Shown: positions 10,215 to 18,801 of the stretch, one piece after another | Layout: each line of letters opens with the position of its first letter | Position numbering within the stretch: the first letter of the stretch is position 1 | Assembly: GCA_002353485.1 (NCBI GenBank) | Contig: DEJS01000021.1 | Span: 11,837-75,836 of the forward strand | DNA length: 64,000 nucleotides | Direction: 5' to 3' | From: Prevotella sp. UBA2742 | Lineage (GTDB): Bacteria; Bacteroidota; Bacteroidia; Bacteroidales; Bacteroidaceae | Notes under the pieces: model-generated | What the model saw: only the letters and a program-made list of their open reading frames with translations | The model's database searches: none | What the model was told of the DNA's origin: nothing | Program-made: the position numbers and the translations under genes

Positions 10215-10222
10215 TACCTTTG
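10215..10222 (+). promoter_or_regulatory. -7 promoter element (TACCTTTG) for GH115 gene
   Basis: Matches the Bacteroidetes -7 consensus TAnnTTTG and lies 27 nt before the ATG at 10250. I see no TTTG box about 20 nt upstream. Confidence 0.7.
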
Positions 10223-10249
10223 CACCATAGAAACTTAAAATCGTTAGGT

Positions 10250-12763
10250 ATGAAGAGAAGTATATGGACATTGCTGGGGGCATGGATTGCCTGTCTGGCA
10301 TGGGCCGCTGAGCCCTTTGTAGTATTTCAACCCACCACGGGGGCGCTGTCGCTGCAGGGAGCGCAGATAGGCTACGACCAGCGTGAGCACCGCTGTGTGC
10401 AGCTGGCTGCGGCCAGCCTGGCAGACGACTTTGAACGTGTGACGGGCCGGAGGGCCGCTTTGGGCAGCGACGACCCGAACGGTGCCGGCAGCGGACAGCC
10501 CACCGTACTAATTGGCACCGTGGGCTGTAACAAGCAGATAGACCAATGGGTGAAGCAAGGCGTGCTACGCGACCTGAAGGGCAGGACGGAGAAATATGTC
10601 ATTAAGACCGTCGGGCAGCAGCTGGTCATTGCAGGCAGCGACAAACGCGGCACCGTCTTCGGCATCTACGAGCTGAGCCGGCAGATGGGTGTGTCGCCCT
10701 GGTACTGGTGGGCCGACGTGCCCGTGGCCAGACATGAGGCGCTGTATGTAAAGCCGGGCGAGTACACGGACGGCGAACCCAGGGTGCGCTACCGCGGACT
10801 GTTCCTGAACGACGAGGCGCCCTGCCTGACGGGCTGGGTGAAGAACACCTGGGGTACAAACTATGGCGACCACCGCTTCTACGCGAAGGTCTTCGAGCTC
10901 ATACTGCGCCTAAAGGGCAACTACCTGTGGCCGGCCATGTGGCAGTGGGCCTTCTATGCCGACGACCCGCTGAACTCGAAGACGGCCGACGACATGGGCA
11001 TTATCATGGGTACCTCGCACCACGAGCCCATGGCGCGCAACCATCAGGAGTACGCCCGTAAGCGCAAGGAGTGGGGCCCATGGAACTACCAGAAGAACCA
11101 GCAGCTGCTGGACCGCTTCTTCCGTGAGGGCATAGAGCGCATGAAGGGCACCGACGACATTGTGACCATCGGCATGCGCGGCGACGGCGACGAAGCCATG
11201 AGCGAGGATGCCGACACCAGACTGTTGCAGCGCATCGTGGAGAACCAGCGCCGCATCATCAAGGAGGTGACGGGGCGTCCGGCCAAGGAGACCCCCCAGA
11301 TGTGGGCGCTGTACAAGGAGGTGCTGGACTATTACGACAAGGGTATGCGTGTGCCTGACGACGTGCTGATACTGCTGTGCGACGACAACTGGGGCAACCT
11401 GCGCCGCGTGCCGACGGCCAAGGAGCGCCAGCACCCGGGAGGCTGGGGACTGTACTACCACGTGGACTATGTGGGTGCACCGCGCAACTCGAAATGGCTG
11501 AACGTGACGCCGTCGCAGAACATGTGGGAACAGCTGACGCTGGCTGCCGACTACGGTCTGGACCGTATGTGGATACTGAACGTGGGCGACCTGAAGCCGA
11601 TGGAGTACCCCATCACACTGTTCATGGACATGGCCTGGAACCCTGCGTCGGTGAGCCGCGATGTCGTCAAGACCCATACCGAGCCCTTCTGCCGCCAGGT
11701 GTTTGGCCAGGAGCAGGCCGAAGAGGCCGCGCGCATACTGAACCTGGCCTGCAAGTATGCGGGACGTACGACGGCAGAGATGATGGACGCCTCGACGTAC
11801 AATGTGGAGACGGGCGAGTGGCGCCAGGTGGCCGACGAGTACATGCGCCTGGAGGCCGAGGCCCTCAGACAGTACGTCACGCTGCGCCCTGACCAGAAGG
11901 ACGCATACCAGGAGCTGATACTGTTTCCCGTGCAGGCCATGTCGAACCTGTACCAGATGTACTACGCCGTGGCCATGAACCGACTCTTGGCCCAGCGTAA
12001 CGACCCTGCTGCCAACCAGTGGGCCGAGAAGGCAAGGAAGGCCTTCCGACGCGACTCACTGCTATGTGCTGCATACAACACCGACCTTGCCGGAGGCAAG
12101 TGGCGCGGCATGATGACGCAGAAGCATATAGGATATACCACGTGGAACGACGACTTCCCTGCCGACCGTCTGCCGTCACTACAGACAGTGGCCGAGGGCG
12201 CCGGGCGCTACGTGTTCGAGATGAAGCAGGGCGTGGTGGCCATGGAGGCCGAGCACTACTGGCAGGCCACACCGGCCAAGAAAGCCGAGTGGACGGTGCT
12301 GCCCTACGTAGGACGAACGCTGAGCGGCATGACGCTGATGCCCTATACAGAGGCCGTAGACGGTGCTTCGCTCTGCTACCGCTGGACGACGCCGGAGGGC
12401 AGCAACAAGCAGGGCAGCGAGGTGAAGGTGCACGTGGTGGTAAAGTCGACGCTGGACTACCTGAACAAGGGCGGGCTGACCTATACGGTGGCCCTGGACG
12501 GCGGCGAGGCGCAGCGCGTGAACTTCAACTACAACTTGAACGAAGAGAAGGAGAACATCTATACCGTGTTCTACCCCACCGTGGCCCGACGGGTGGTAGA
12601 GTCGGTGGTGACACTGCCCATAGACAACAGCAAGGCAGAACACCAACTGGTGCTCTGCCCTGACGACCCGGCTATTGTATTTGAAAAGATTGTGGTAGAC
12701 GCCGGTGGCTACCAGCCGCAGTTCCTCTTCAACGAGGAGTCAGCACATACTCGGCTCCCTTAA
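10250..12763 (+). CDS. GH115 alpha-glucuronidase
   Basis: Predicted to remove glucuronic acid or 4-O-methylglucuronic acid from xylan, including internal residues. It has 837 residues with a signal peptide (about 1-20, ending AWAAEP) and is probably periplasmic. Family-typical stretches are present, such as GRPAKETPQMWALYKEV and LLCDDNWGNLRRVP, with the beta-rich C-terminal domain after about residue 640. The start at 10250 is chosen because it begins the signal peptide and lies just after the TACCTTTG element; upstream starts would include the promoter. Its last 35 bp overlap the convergent GH95 gene. The specific substrate (xylan) is family knowledge, not visible here. Confidence 0.9.
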   Translation: MKRSIWTLLGAWIACLAWAAEPFVVFQPTTGALSLQGAQIGYDQREHRCVQLAAASLADDFERVTGRRAALGSDDPNGAGSGQPTVLIGTVGCNKQIDQWVKQGVLRDLKGRTEKYVIKTVGQQLVIAGSDKRGTVFGIYELSRQMGVSPWYWWADVPVARHEALYVKPGEYTDGEPRVRYRGLFLNDEAPCLTGWVKNTWGTNYGDHRFYAKVFELILRLKGNYLWPAMWQWAFYADDPLNSKTADDMGIIMGTSHHEPMARNHQEYARKRKEWGPWNYQKNQQLLDRFFREGIERMKGTDDIVTIGMRGDGDEAMSEDADTRLLQRIVENQRRIIKEVTGRPAKETPQMWALYKEVLDYYDKGMRVPDDVLILLCDDNWGNLRRVPTAKERQHPGGWGLYYHVDYVGAPRNSKWLNVTPSQNMWEQLTLAADYGLDRMWILNVGDLKPMEYPITLFMDMAWNPASVSRDVVKTHTEPFCRQVFGQEQAEEAARILNLACKYAGRTTAEMMDASTYNVETGEWRQVADEYMRLEAEALRQYVTLRPDQKDAYQELILFPVQAMSNLYQMYYAVAMNRLLAQRNDPAANQWAEKARKAFRRDSLLCAAYNTDLAGGKWRGMMTQKHIGYTTWNDDFPADRLPSLQTVAEGAGRYVFEMKQGVVAMEAEHYWQATPAKKAEWTVLPYVGRTLSGMTLMPYTEAVDGASLCYRWTTPEGSNKQGSEVKVHVVVKSTLDYLNKGGLTYTVALDGGEAQRVNFNYNLNEEKENIYTVFYPTVARRVVESVVTLPIDNSKAEHQLVLCPDDPAIVFEKIVVDAGGYQPQFLFNEESAHTRLP

Positions 12764-15155
12764 CGGTAGCGAGTTCATAGACATCCGCTTCCTTCGACTT
12801 CTTGAGGCCTTTGCCCTTGAGAGGGAGAAGGGAGCGGATTTTGCATTTACCACCTTGCCGTGAGCGGAGGACAGCCTTCGAGAGACGGCCGTCGGCCCAC
12901 TGTAGGTCGACCTCGTAGCCACCGCGGGCCACCAAGCCCCTGATGCTGCCCGTAGGCCATGCCGACGGCAGGGCGGGGAGCAGATAGAGGCAGCCGTCGT
13001 GGCTCTGCAGGAGCATCTCGGCTATGCCGGCCGTGCAGCCGAAATTGCCGTCAATCTGGAAGGGCGGGTGGGCATCGAACATATTGGGATAGGTACCACC
13101 GCGCTGCTTGACGGTGCCAAAGATGAGGAAGGTGTCGGCGGTCAGCGTGAGCTGGTCGCGGATGAGTTTGTAGGCATGCTCACCATCGAGCAGGCGCGCC
13201 CAGCAGCATACCTTCCAGCCCATGCTCCACCCTGTGGAGACGTCGCCACGAGCCTCCAGGGAGACGCGGGCAGCCTGCCAAAGGTCAGGGGTGCGGAAAG
13301 GCGATATCTGGCTGGCAGGGAAGAGCCCGTAGAGGTGGGAGAAATGGCGATGGTCGTCCTTCGGGTCGTCGAGGTCGTCGAGCCACTCCTGCAACTGGCC
13401 CCAGCGTCCTATCTGCATAGGAGCCAGCAGCGGCAGCTGACGGGCTATGGTGGTAAGCAGGGGGTCGCTGTTGCCCAGCACCTTGGATGCTGAAAGCACG
13501 TTGGTATAGAGTTCGGTGACAAGCTGGTTGTCCATGGTCACTCCGGCATCGAGGGTAGAAGGCCGTCCGGAGCCGCCATGCTCGGGCGATTCGCCCGGAC
13601 AGATGACCAGATAGGGCTTGCCGGTAAGGGGGGAATGGTGGTGGGGGTCCTCGACGAGCACCTGGGTATAGAAGCGTGCCGCCTCCAGCATGACGGGGAA
13701 ATGCCGGGCCAGGAAGTCCTTGTCGCCGGTGTAAAGGTAGTGCTCCCAGAGATGGCGGCACAGCCAGGCCGAGCCCGTGGGCCAAAGACCGGTGGCGGCA
13801 TGGTCGACGGGGCCGGTAATGCGCCACTGGTCGGTATTATGATGAAGTACCCAGCCTTCGGCACCATACATGTCGCGTGCGGTCTGGCGGCCCTGCTGAC
13901 TGACTTCGCGGATGAGCTTGAAAAGAGGCTCGTTGAGTTCCGTGAGGTTGCAGACCTCGGAGGGCCAGTAGTTCATTTCGAGGTTGATGTTGGTAGTGTA
14001 CTTGGAGTCCCAGGCAGGGAAGAGGCTGTTGTTCCAAAGTCCCTGCAAGTTGGCGGGATTGATATTGCCCGGCTGTGAGGAGGAGATAAGCAGGTAGCGG
14101 CCGAACTGGAAATAGGTGGCCACGAGGTAGTTGTCGGCCGGCTGTCCGGCAGATGGAGCCGGGGCGGCAGAAAAACGCTCGATGCGCTTGTCGGTGGGTA
14201 CCCCGGGGTACTGGTCGGGACCGAGGTCGATGGAAAGACGGTCGTAGTAACGATGGTACACGTCGTGGTGCAGACGCTTGAGGGCCTGATAGCCCAGTTT
14301 CATTGCTCCGCGGAGACGCTCCCTGGACTGCGCCACCTCGTCGCCACTGATGTCGTTATAAGCCTTGACGCTGGTGCCGACGGTGAAGTAGAGGGTGGCC
14401 TCGTCAGCGCCGACGACGCTCAGATTGCCGTTGCTACAGGTGACCTGACCGCCCTGGGTCTCGACGCCCATACGCCCTTGGAAGCGCACCTTGCCCTTCA
14501 GTCCTTCGTGCTTGCCGGAAACGCCATGCAGGATGGCTTCAAGACCCTCGCTGCCGATGAGTACGTTGTCGTGAGGAGACAACATATTGGCGGTGAAGGT
14601 GATACGGCCTGGCTGGCTGGCCGTGAGGTGGACACAGAGCACGTGGTGGCCGCCGAGGGGGGCAATGACCTCGCGCTCATAGCGCACGCCGTCGACCGTA
14701 TAGCGCGTCAGGGTACGCCCGTTGTCAAGGTCGAGCAGGCGCTCGTAGTCGCTGTACGCTGCATGACCGGGCATGGCTATGTAGAGGTCGCCGAACGACT
14801 GGAAGGGCATGCCCATGTTCTTGCCGGCCCCGACGGGCATTACCTTGTCGTTGGCCAGCTGCTCAGCCTCGCGGTACTTGCCCTGAAAGATAAGCTCACG
14901 CACTTTAGGGAGGTACTCCTTGGCACTGGGGTTGACGACGTTGTTGGGCTGACCGGCCCAGAGCGTTTCTTCGTTGAGCTGAAGATGCTCGACAGCCGGG
15001 ATGCCATATACCATGGCGCCGATGACGCCATTGCCCACGGGGAGCGCCTGAGTCCAGGTCATGGCAGGGCGGTTGTACCACAGTTTGTACTCGCGAGCCT
15101 GAAGGGTCTGCGTAAAGAGCAGGAGGGTGATGAGGAGAAGGAGGAGTTTTTTCAT
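12729..15155 (-). CDS. GH95 alpha-L-fucosidase / alpha-L-galactosidase
   Basis: Inverting glycosidase releasing terminal L-fucose or L-galactose. It has 808 residues with a signal peptide (MKKLLLLLITLLLFTQTLQA). The N-terminal beta-domain has LPVGNGVIGAMVYG and LNEETLWAG; the (alpha/alpha)6 core has TNINLEMNYWPSE, the region that holds the catalytic-water asparagines of this family; the late NGNFG-like motif is seen as DGNFGCTAGIAEML. The start codon overlaps the stop of the esterase gene (ATGA, 4 bp), so the two are co-translated. Next to a GH115 gene, activity on L-galactose or L-fucose decorations of complex xylan or xyloglucan is plausible but inferred. The sequence alone does not settle the sugar. 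Confidence 0.88.
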   Translation of the reverse strand: MKKLLLLLITLLLFTQTLQAREYKLWYNRPAMTWTQALPVGNGVIGAMVYGIPAVEHLQLNEETLWAGQPNNVVNPSAKEYLPKVRELIFQGKYREAEQLANDKVMPVGAGKNMGMPFQSFGDLYIAMPGHAAYSDYERLLDLDNGRTLTRYTVDGVRYEREVIAPLGGHHVLCVHLTASQPGRITFTANMLSPHDNVLIGSEGLEAILHGVSGKHEGLKGKVRFQGRMGVETQGGQVTCSNGNLSVVGADEATLYFTVGTSVKAYNDISGDEVAQSRERLRGAMKLGYQALKRLHHDVYHRYYDRLSIDLGPDQYPGVPTDKRIERFSAAPAPSAGQPADNYLVATYFQFGRYLLISSSQPGNINPANLQGLWNNSLFPAWDSKYTTNINLEMNYWPSEVCNLTELNEPLFKLIREVSQQGRQTARDMYGAEGWVLHHNTDQWRITGPVDHAATGLWPTGSAWLCRHLWEHYLYTGDKDFLARHFPVMLEAARFYTQVLVEDPHHHSPLTGKPYLVICPGESPEHGGSGRPSTLDAGVTMDNQLVTELYTNVLSASKVLGNSDPLLTTIARQLPLLAPMQIGRWGQLQEWLDDLDDPKDDHRHFSHLYGLFPASQISPFRTPDLWQAARVSLEARGDVSTGWSMGWKVCCWARLLDGEHAYKLIRDQLTLTADTFLIFGTVKQRGGTYPNMFDAHPPFQIDGNFGCTAGIAEMLLQSHDGCLYLLPALPSAWPTGSIRGLVARGGYEVDLQWADGRLSKAVLRSRQGGKCKIRSLLPLKGKGLKKSKEADVYELATVKGAEYVLTPR

Positions 15156-16447
15156 TTGTAAAGAGATTTAAGTGCTTCGTCGGGTTCTATCTGTACCTTG
15201 CTTTCGTCAAGCATGGAAGGGTCGAGGTGGAAGACGTCTATGAAGAAGTCGTAAACGGCCTGACGCTTGTTCTTGCCAAAGTCGTGGCGCTCGCTGGGCA
15301 GGTGAACGTTGCGCACCTTGTCGGTGGCGCCATAGAAGCCGTAGATGCGTTGCAGATAAGGATACTCAAGGGTAGGCACAGAGGATGTCCAGTCGCCCCC
15401 GTCAGAGACGATGAGCATGGGCTTGGGTGCCATGACGGCGGCGAGCTCGGGTTCGCAGGTGCCACCGGCCGCAAGCTGCACGGGCTTGCCACTTTCGCAG
15501 GGGCAGCCCCCATCGAAGTGGGAAGCCAGATGGACGACGGGAGCCGAGGCGGTGACGCGGTCGTCGAGCAGGGAGAGCAGTACGGTATGGGTGCCTCCGC
15601 CTGAGCCGCCCATGACTCCGACGCGCGCCGGGTCGATGTCCTTACGGTTCTTGAGCATATAGTCAAGGAGGATGTAGCCGCAGGCAGCCTGATAGACATG
15701 GGCCCGGCTGGTGTGATGGGCCTCAGCACCTACCTCGCGCTCGCTCTCGCCCCAGCCATAGAGGTCGAAGTCGACGCAGACCGCACCCATACGGGCCAGG
15801 GTGCCCAGCCGCTGTTGCTCGTCCTTACGGTAGCGCATGGGCCAGTGACCGTCGGGACATACGATGAGGGCATGCTGACCTTTCTTGGTAGAGGCGTAGA
15901 TGGTGCCAAAGAGATGCTGGCCGGGGGTCAGCTCGATGCAGATGTTCTGGGTGGTGTAGCCGTCGTGTTTGCGAACCTTGGAGAGCAGCGGTTTGCCGAG
16001 GACACAGGAGTCGAGAAAGGCATCGAGCTCAAGTCGCTGGCGCACCTCGCGGCGAAGGCTGTCGCGACGGGCCTCCCACTGCGCCTTGTCGGCATAGAGG
16101 GACGACAGGTAGTCAAGCATCAGACGCCCCTCCTGCTCATGGCGGCGGGGATATTCGTAACGCTTGATTTTATAGAGGTTGCCCGACTGTTTCCACCAGT
16201 TCCAGTCGAAGTACTTGCAGATATTGTCGAGGGTGGTCTCAAGGGAATAGGGCCGTACACGGAAGTCGGCATAGGGGAGCCGCTTGCCGATGGTATCGAC
16301 ATTCCCGTCGAACTTGAACCTGACGCCGAAGCGCTGTGCTACATCCTGCATAAGGTCGTGCACGGGGCGTGCGTAGTGGTTCTCAAAGGTCTGGGCAGTG
16401 GCCACGTACGAGGCTGCCAAGAGGGCAGCGAAAAGGTAGTTTCTCAT
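15152..16447 (-). CDS. Secreted alpha/beta-hydrolase (esterase) with STN-like N-terminal domain
   Basis: Predicted carbohydrate esterase, 431 residues. Signal peptide about 1-18 (ATA before Gln19). Residues about 25-95 resemble the STN domain of TonB receptors and anti-sigma partners: short beta strands around DFRVRPYSLETTLDNICKYF and a closing GNLYKIKRYEY. The alpha/beta-hydrolase follows (about 160-405) with nucleophile Ser282 in GGSGGG, an acid in SDGGD (349/352) and His388 in SERHDF. The region resembles acetylxylan-esterase or dienelactone-hydrolase relatives; the exact CE family is not clear. It is the first gene of a two-gene operon with GH95. The domain fusion is uncommon as far as I know. 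Confidence 0.75.
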   Translation of the reverse strand: MRNYLFAALLAASYVATAQTFENHYARPVHDLMQDVAQRFGVRFKFDGNVDTIGKRLPYADFRVRPYSLETTLDNICKYFDWNWWKQSGNLYKIKRYEYPRRHEQEGRLMLDYLSSLYADKAQWEARRDSLRREVRQRLELDAFLDSCVLGKPLLSKVRKHDGYTTQNICIELTPGQHLFGTIYASTKKGQHALIVCPDGHWPMRYRKDEQQRLGTLARMGAVCVDFDLYGWGESEREVGAEAHHTSRAHVYQAACGYILLDYMLKNRKDIDPARVGVMGGSGGGTHTVLLSLLDDRVTASAPVVHLASHFDGGCPCESGKPVQLAAGGTCEPELAAVMAPKPMLIVSDGGDWTSSVPTLEYPYLQRIYGFYGATDKVRNVHLPSERHDFGKNKRQAVYDFFIDVFHLDPSMLDESKVQIEPDEALKSLYK

Positions 16448-16457
16448 TGTTTTTATG

Positions 16458-16475
16458 TTAATAGCATGCTATTAA
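16458..16475. promoter_or_regulatory. 18-bp perfect palindrome upstream of esterase-GH95 operon
   Basis: TTAATAGCATGCTATTAA is its own reverse complement. It lies 11 bp upstream of the esterase ATG, in the 58-bp gap after the M16 gene. A dimeric regulator site or an attenuating hairpin are both possible. No TAnnTTTG element is visible in this gap, so transcription may come from the M16 promoter. Confidence 0.5.
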
Positions 16476-16505
16476 AAAGACTCATGTAGAAGGGATTTGT
16501 CATCA

Positions 16506-17726
16506 TTAGAGTCTGAGGAGCTTCAGGCGCTGTGGACTGAAGACGTGCTGGGCGACGTCCTGCAGTTGGGGAGCGGTGACGGCATCGATGCGCTGCAGCA
16601 GGATGTCTATGTCGCGCAGCTGACCGCCGTGGAGGTAATGGCGTGCAAAGTCGAGGGCAAACTGCTCACGGTTGTCGCAGGCGATGGTCAGCTGACCTTT
16701 CAGCTGTCGCTTGGCGGCAGCCAGCTGACGGTCTGTGAGGGGGTGCTGCATGACGCGGTCCAGCTCGCGATGGACAAGGCGGAGGCAGTGGTCTACGTCG
16801 TGATGGTCACAGCCGAAGTAGACGCTCCAGCAGCCGGTGTCGCTGTAGGTGACCGCGGAACTCTCGACGGTATAGACGAGGCCGTGACGTTCGCGAAGGC
16901 TAAGGTTAAGGCGGGCGTTCATGCCTGGACCACCAAGGATATTGTTAAGCAGATAGAGGGGCATGCGATGTTCGTCGTCCCAGGAATAGGCCTGACTACC
17001 GAGCATGACATGAGCCTGATGGTGGGGGTTCTCTCCTTTTGACCTTGGAGGGGTTTGTGGAACGCTATACGAGGTTCCGGCGGCCGACACGGGGCCATCG
17101 CTCTGAAGCCCGACCAGCTTGGGAGAGGAAACAAGGCGCGGGAAATTGATGTCGCCATAGACAAAAAAGACGGCATTATCAGGACGGTAGTAACGACGGG
17201 TGAACCTCAGGGCATCGATGCTGGTGAACGATTGTACACGCTGTGGGGAACCTAAGATGTTATGGCCCAGAGGATGACCCTGGAAGAGCATGTTCTCGAA
17301 CTCGTCGTAGATGAGTTCAGCCGGGGAGTCGTTGTAGCTCTCTATCTCGTCGCAGATGACGTCTATCTCGTGGTCTATCTGGTGCTGGGGGTATTGGCTG
17401 TGGAAGACAATATCGGTGAGGAGGTCTACGGCCCTTGGGAAATGCTCGCGCTGGATGGCAGCATAGAAGACGGTATCCTCCTTGTTGGTAAAGGCATTCA
17501 GGTCGCCACCGACACTCTCCAGACAGTTAAGGATTTGGAGTGCGGTGCGGCGCTGGGTGCCCTTGAAGGTGGTATGCTCACAGAAATGGGCCAGGCCTTC
17601 CTGGCCGGCAGCTTCCTGACGGGAACCTACCCGCAGGCCTATGCCACAATAGACGACAGGGGAAGAACTGGGCAGATGGATGACTCGAAGCCCATTGGGG
17701 AGTGTGGTTGTATTGTATTTGGCCAT
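16506..17726 (-). CDS. M16 family zinc peptidase
   Basis: Zinc metallopeptidase of the pitrilysin/processing-peptidase family, 406 residues, one M16 N- plus C-terminal unit (M16B size). The inverted zinc motif HFCEH gives His47, Glu50 and His51; Glu127 in CDEIESY lies 75 residues later, the spacing expected for the third ligand. No signal peptide is seen. ATG 17726 begins MAKYNTTTLPNG, the usual start of this family; the upstream frame to 17738 overlaps the promoter element and is rejected. The element TACTTTTG ends 9 nt before the ATG, so the leader must be extremely short. Confidence 0.9.
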   Translation of the reverse strand: MAKYNTTTLPNGLRVIHLPSSSPVVYCGIGLRVGSRQEAAGQEGLAHFCEHTTFKGTQRRTALQILNCLESVGGDLNAFTNKEDTVFYAAIQREHFPRAVDLLTDIVFHSQYPQHQIDHEIDVICDEIESYNDSPAELIYDEFENMLFQGHPLGHNILGSPQRVQSFTSIDALRFTRRYYRPDNAVFFVYGDINFPRLVSSPKLVGLQSDGPVSAAGTSYSVPQTPPRSKGENPHHQAHVMLGSQAYSWDDEHRMPLYLLNNILGGPGMNARLNLSLRERHGLVYTVESSAVTYSDTGCWSVYFGCDHHDVDHCLRLVHRELDRVMQHPLTDRQLAAAKRQLKGQLTIACDNREQFALDFARHYLHGGQLRDIDILLQRIDAVTAPQLQDVAQHVFSPQRLKLLRL

Positions 17727-17735
17727 AATCGGGTG

Positions 17736-17743
17736 CAAAAGTA
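17736..17743 (-). promoter_or_regulatory. -7 element (TACTTTTG) for M16 gene
   Basis: Reads TACTTTTG on the minus strand, with the last base 9 nt from the start codon. No TTTG box at a 20-nt gap; that position is occupied by the heptamer repeat. Confidence 0.6.
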
Positions 17744-17750
17744 CGAAATA

Positions 17751-17778
17751 ATTCTTAATTCTTAATTCTTAATTCTTA
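17751..17778. repeat. 7-bp tandem repeat between divergent promoters
   Basis: Four perfect copies of ATTCTTA fill the space between the divergent -7 elements of the M16 and PfkB genes. On the other strand the unit reads AGAATTA, a member of the AGARTKR family. Confidence 0.9.
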
Positions 17779-17787
17779 TTTTATTTG

Positions 17788-17795
17788 TATCTTTG
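17788..17795 (+). promoter_or_regulatory. -7 element (TATCTTTG) for PfkB gene
   Basis: TATCTTTG lies 20 nt before ATG 17816. The -33 region falls in the heptamer repeat and has no TTTG. Confidence 0.7.
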
Positions 17796-17815
17796 CACCC
17801 AAAAGACAAAAAGCT

Positions 17816-18745
17816 ATGAGGAAAGTCATTGGAATAGGGGAGACGGTGCTTGACATCATCTTTAGGGACGAACAGCCCATACATGCCTTGCCCGGCGGTT
17901 CAACGTTTAACGCCATCATATCGCTGAGCCGCGCTGGTATGAAGACCAGTTTCATAGGCGAGACGGGCAATGACCGCGTAGGGAGAATGATTATCAAGTT
18001 CTTGAAGGACAATGGCTGCGATACGGACTGTGTGAATGTGTACCCTGACTCGAAGTCACCACTGTCGCTGGCGTTCCTGAATGAGCGGAACGATGCAGAG
18101 TACATATTCTATAAGGACCACCCCAATGACCGTCTGGACTTTACTTTCCCCGAGGTAAACCCTGATGATATCGTACTTTATGGTTCGTACTATGCGCTGA
18201 ATCCGGTCATACGCCCGCAGGTAAAGGGATTCCTGGACTATGCCAAGGAGAGGGGCGCCATACTGTACTACGATGTGAACTTCCGTGCCTCGCACCAGCA
18301 TGAGGTGATGAAACTGACGCCTAACCTGCTGGAGAACTTTGAGCTGGCCGACATTGTGCGTGGCTCGTCGGAGGACTTCCAGATACTGTTTAAGAAGGAC
18401 GACCCTGATGTGGTGTACCGCTCGCAGATTATGTTCTACACCAAGAAGTTCATCTATACGCAGGCAGCACAGCCAGTAGAGCTGCGTGCCGATGGCGGTC
18501 TGAAGAAGCAGTACCCCGTGGAGCCGATAGAGACTGTAAGTACGGTAGGAGCAGGTGACAACTTCAACGCCGGCTTCATCTACGGACTGATACGCTATGG
18601 CATTACGCGACGGGAGATAGAATCCGGACTGCAGGAGGAGCAGTGGGACGAGGTGATGCGGTGCGCACAGCAATTCTCGAGAGAGACATGCAAGAGCCTG
18701 TACAACTACATCTCGCAGGAGTTTGGCGAGCAGATGAAGGTATAG
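17816..18745 (+). CDS. PfkB family carbohydrate kinase (fructokinase-like)
   Basis: ATP-dependent sugar kinase, 309 residues, cytoplasmic. The N-terminal substrate-binding glycines are in LPGGSTFNAI; the C-terminal anion hole and catalytic base lie in TVGAGDNFNAGFIYG (Asp of GAGD). The N-terminus IGIGETVLDIIF fits fructokinase-type members. No sugar-specific operon partner is present: the next gene encodes a flavodiiron protein, 56 bp downstream. Fructose is the best guess for substrate; ribose or another ketose cannot be excluded. Confidence 0.85.
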   Translation: MRKVIGIGETVLDIIFRDEQPIHALPGGSTFNAIISLSRAGMKTSFIGETGNDRVGRMIIKFLKDNGCDTDCVNVYPDSKSPLSLAFLNERNDAEYIFYKDHPNDRLDFTFPEVNPDDIVLYGSYYALNPVIRPQVKGFLDYAKERGAILYYDVNFRASHQHEVMKLTPNLLENFELADIVRGSSEDFQILFKKDDPDVVYRSQIMFYTKKFIYTQAAQPVELRADGGLKKQYPVEPIETVSTVGAGDNFNAGFIYGLIRYGITRREIESGLQEEQWDEVMRCAQQFSRETCKSLYNYISQEFGEQMKV

Positions 18746-18801
18746 GGCGCAGTGGTGAAGAGAGATTTACTTAGATAACAAAGAATAAAATAAAAACTAC
18801 T

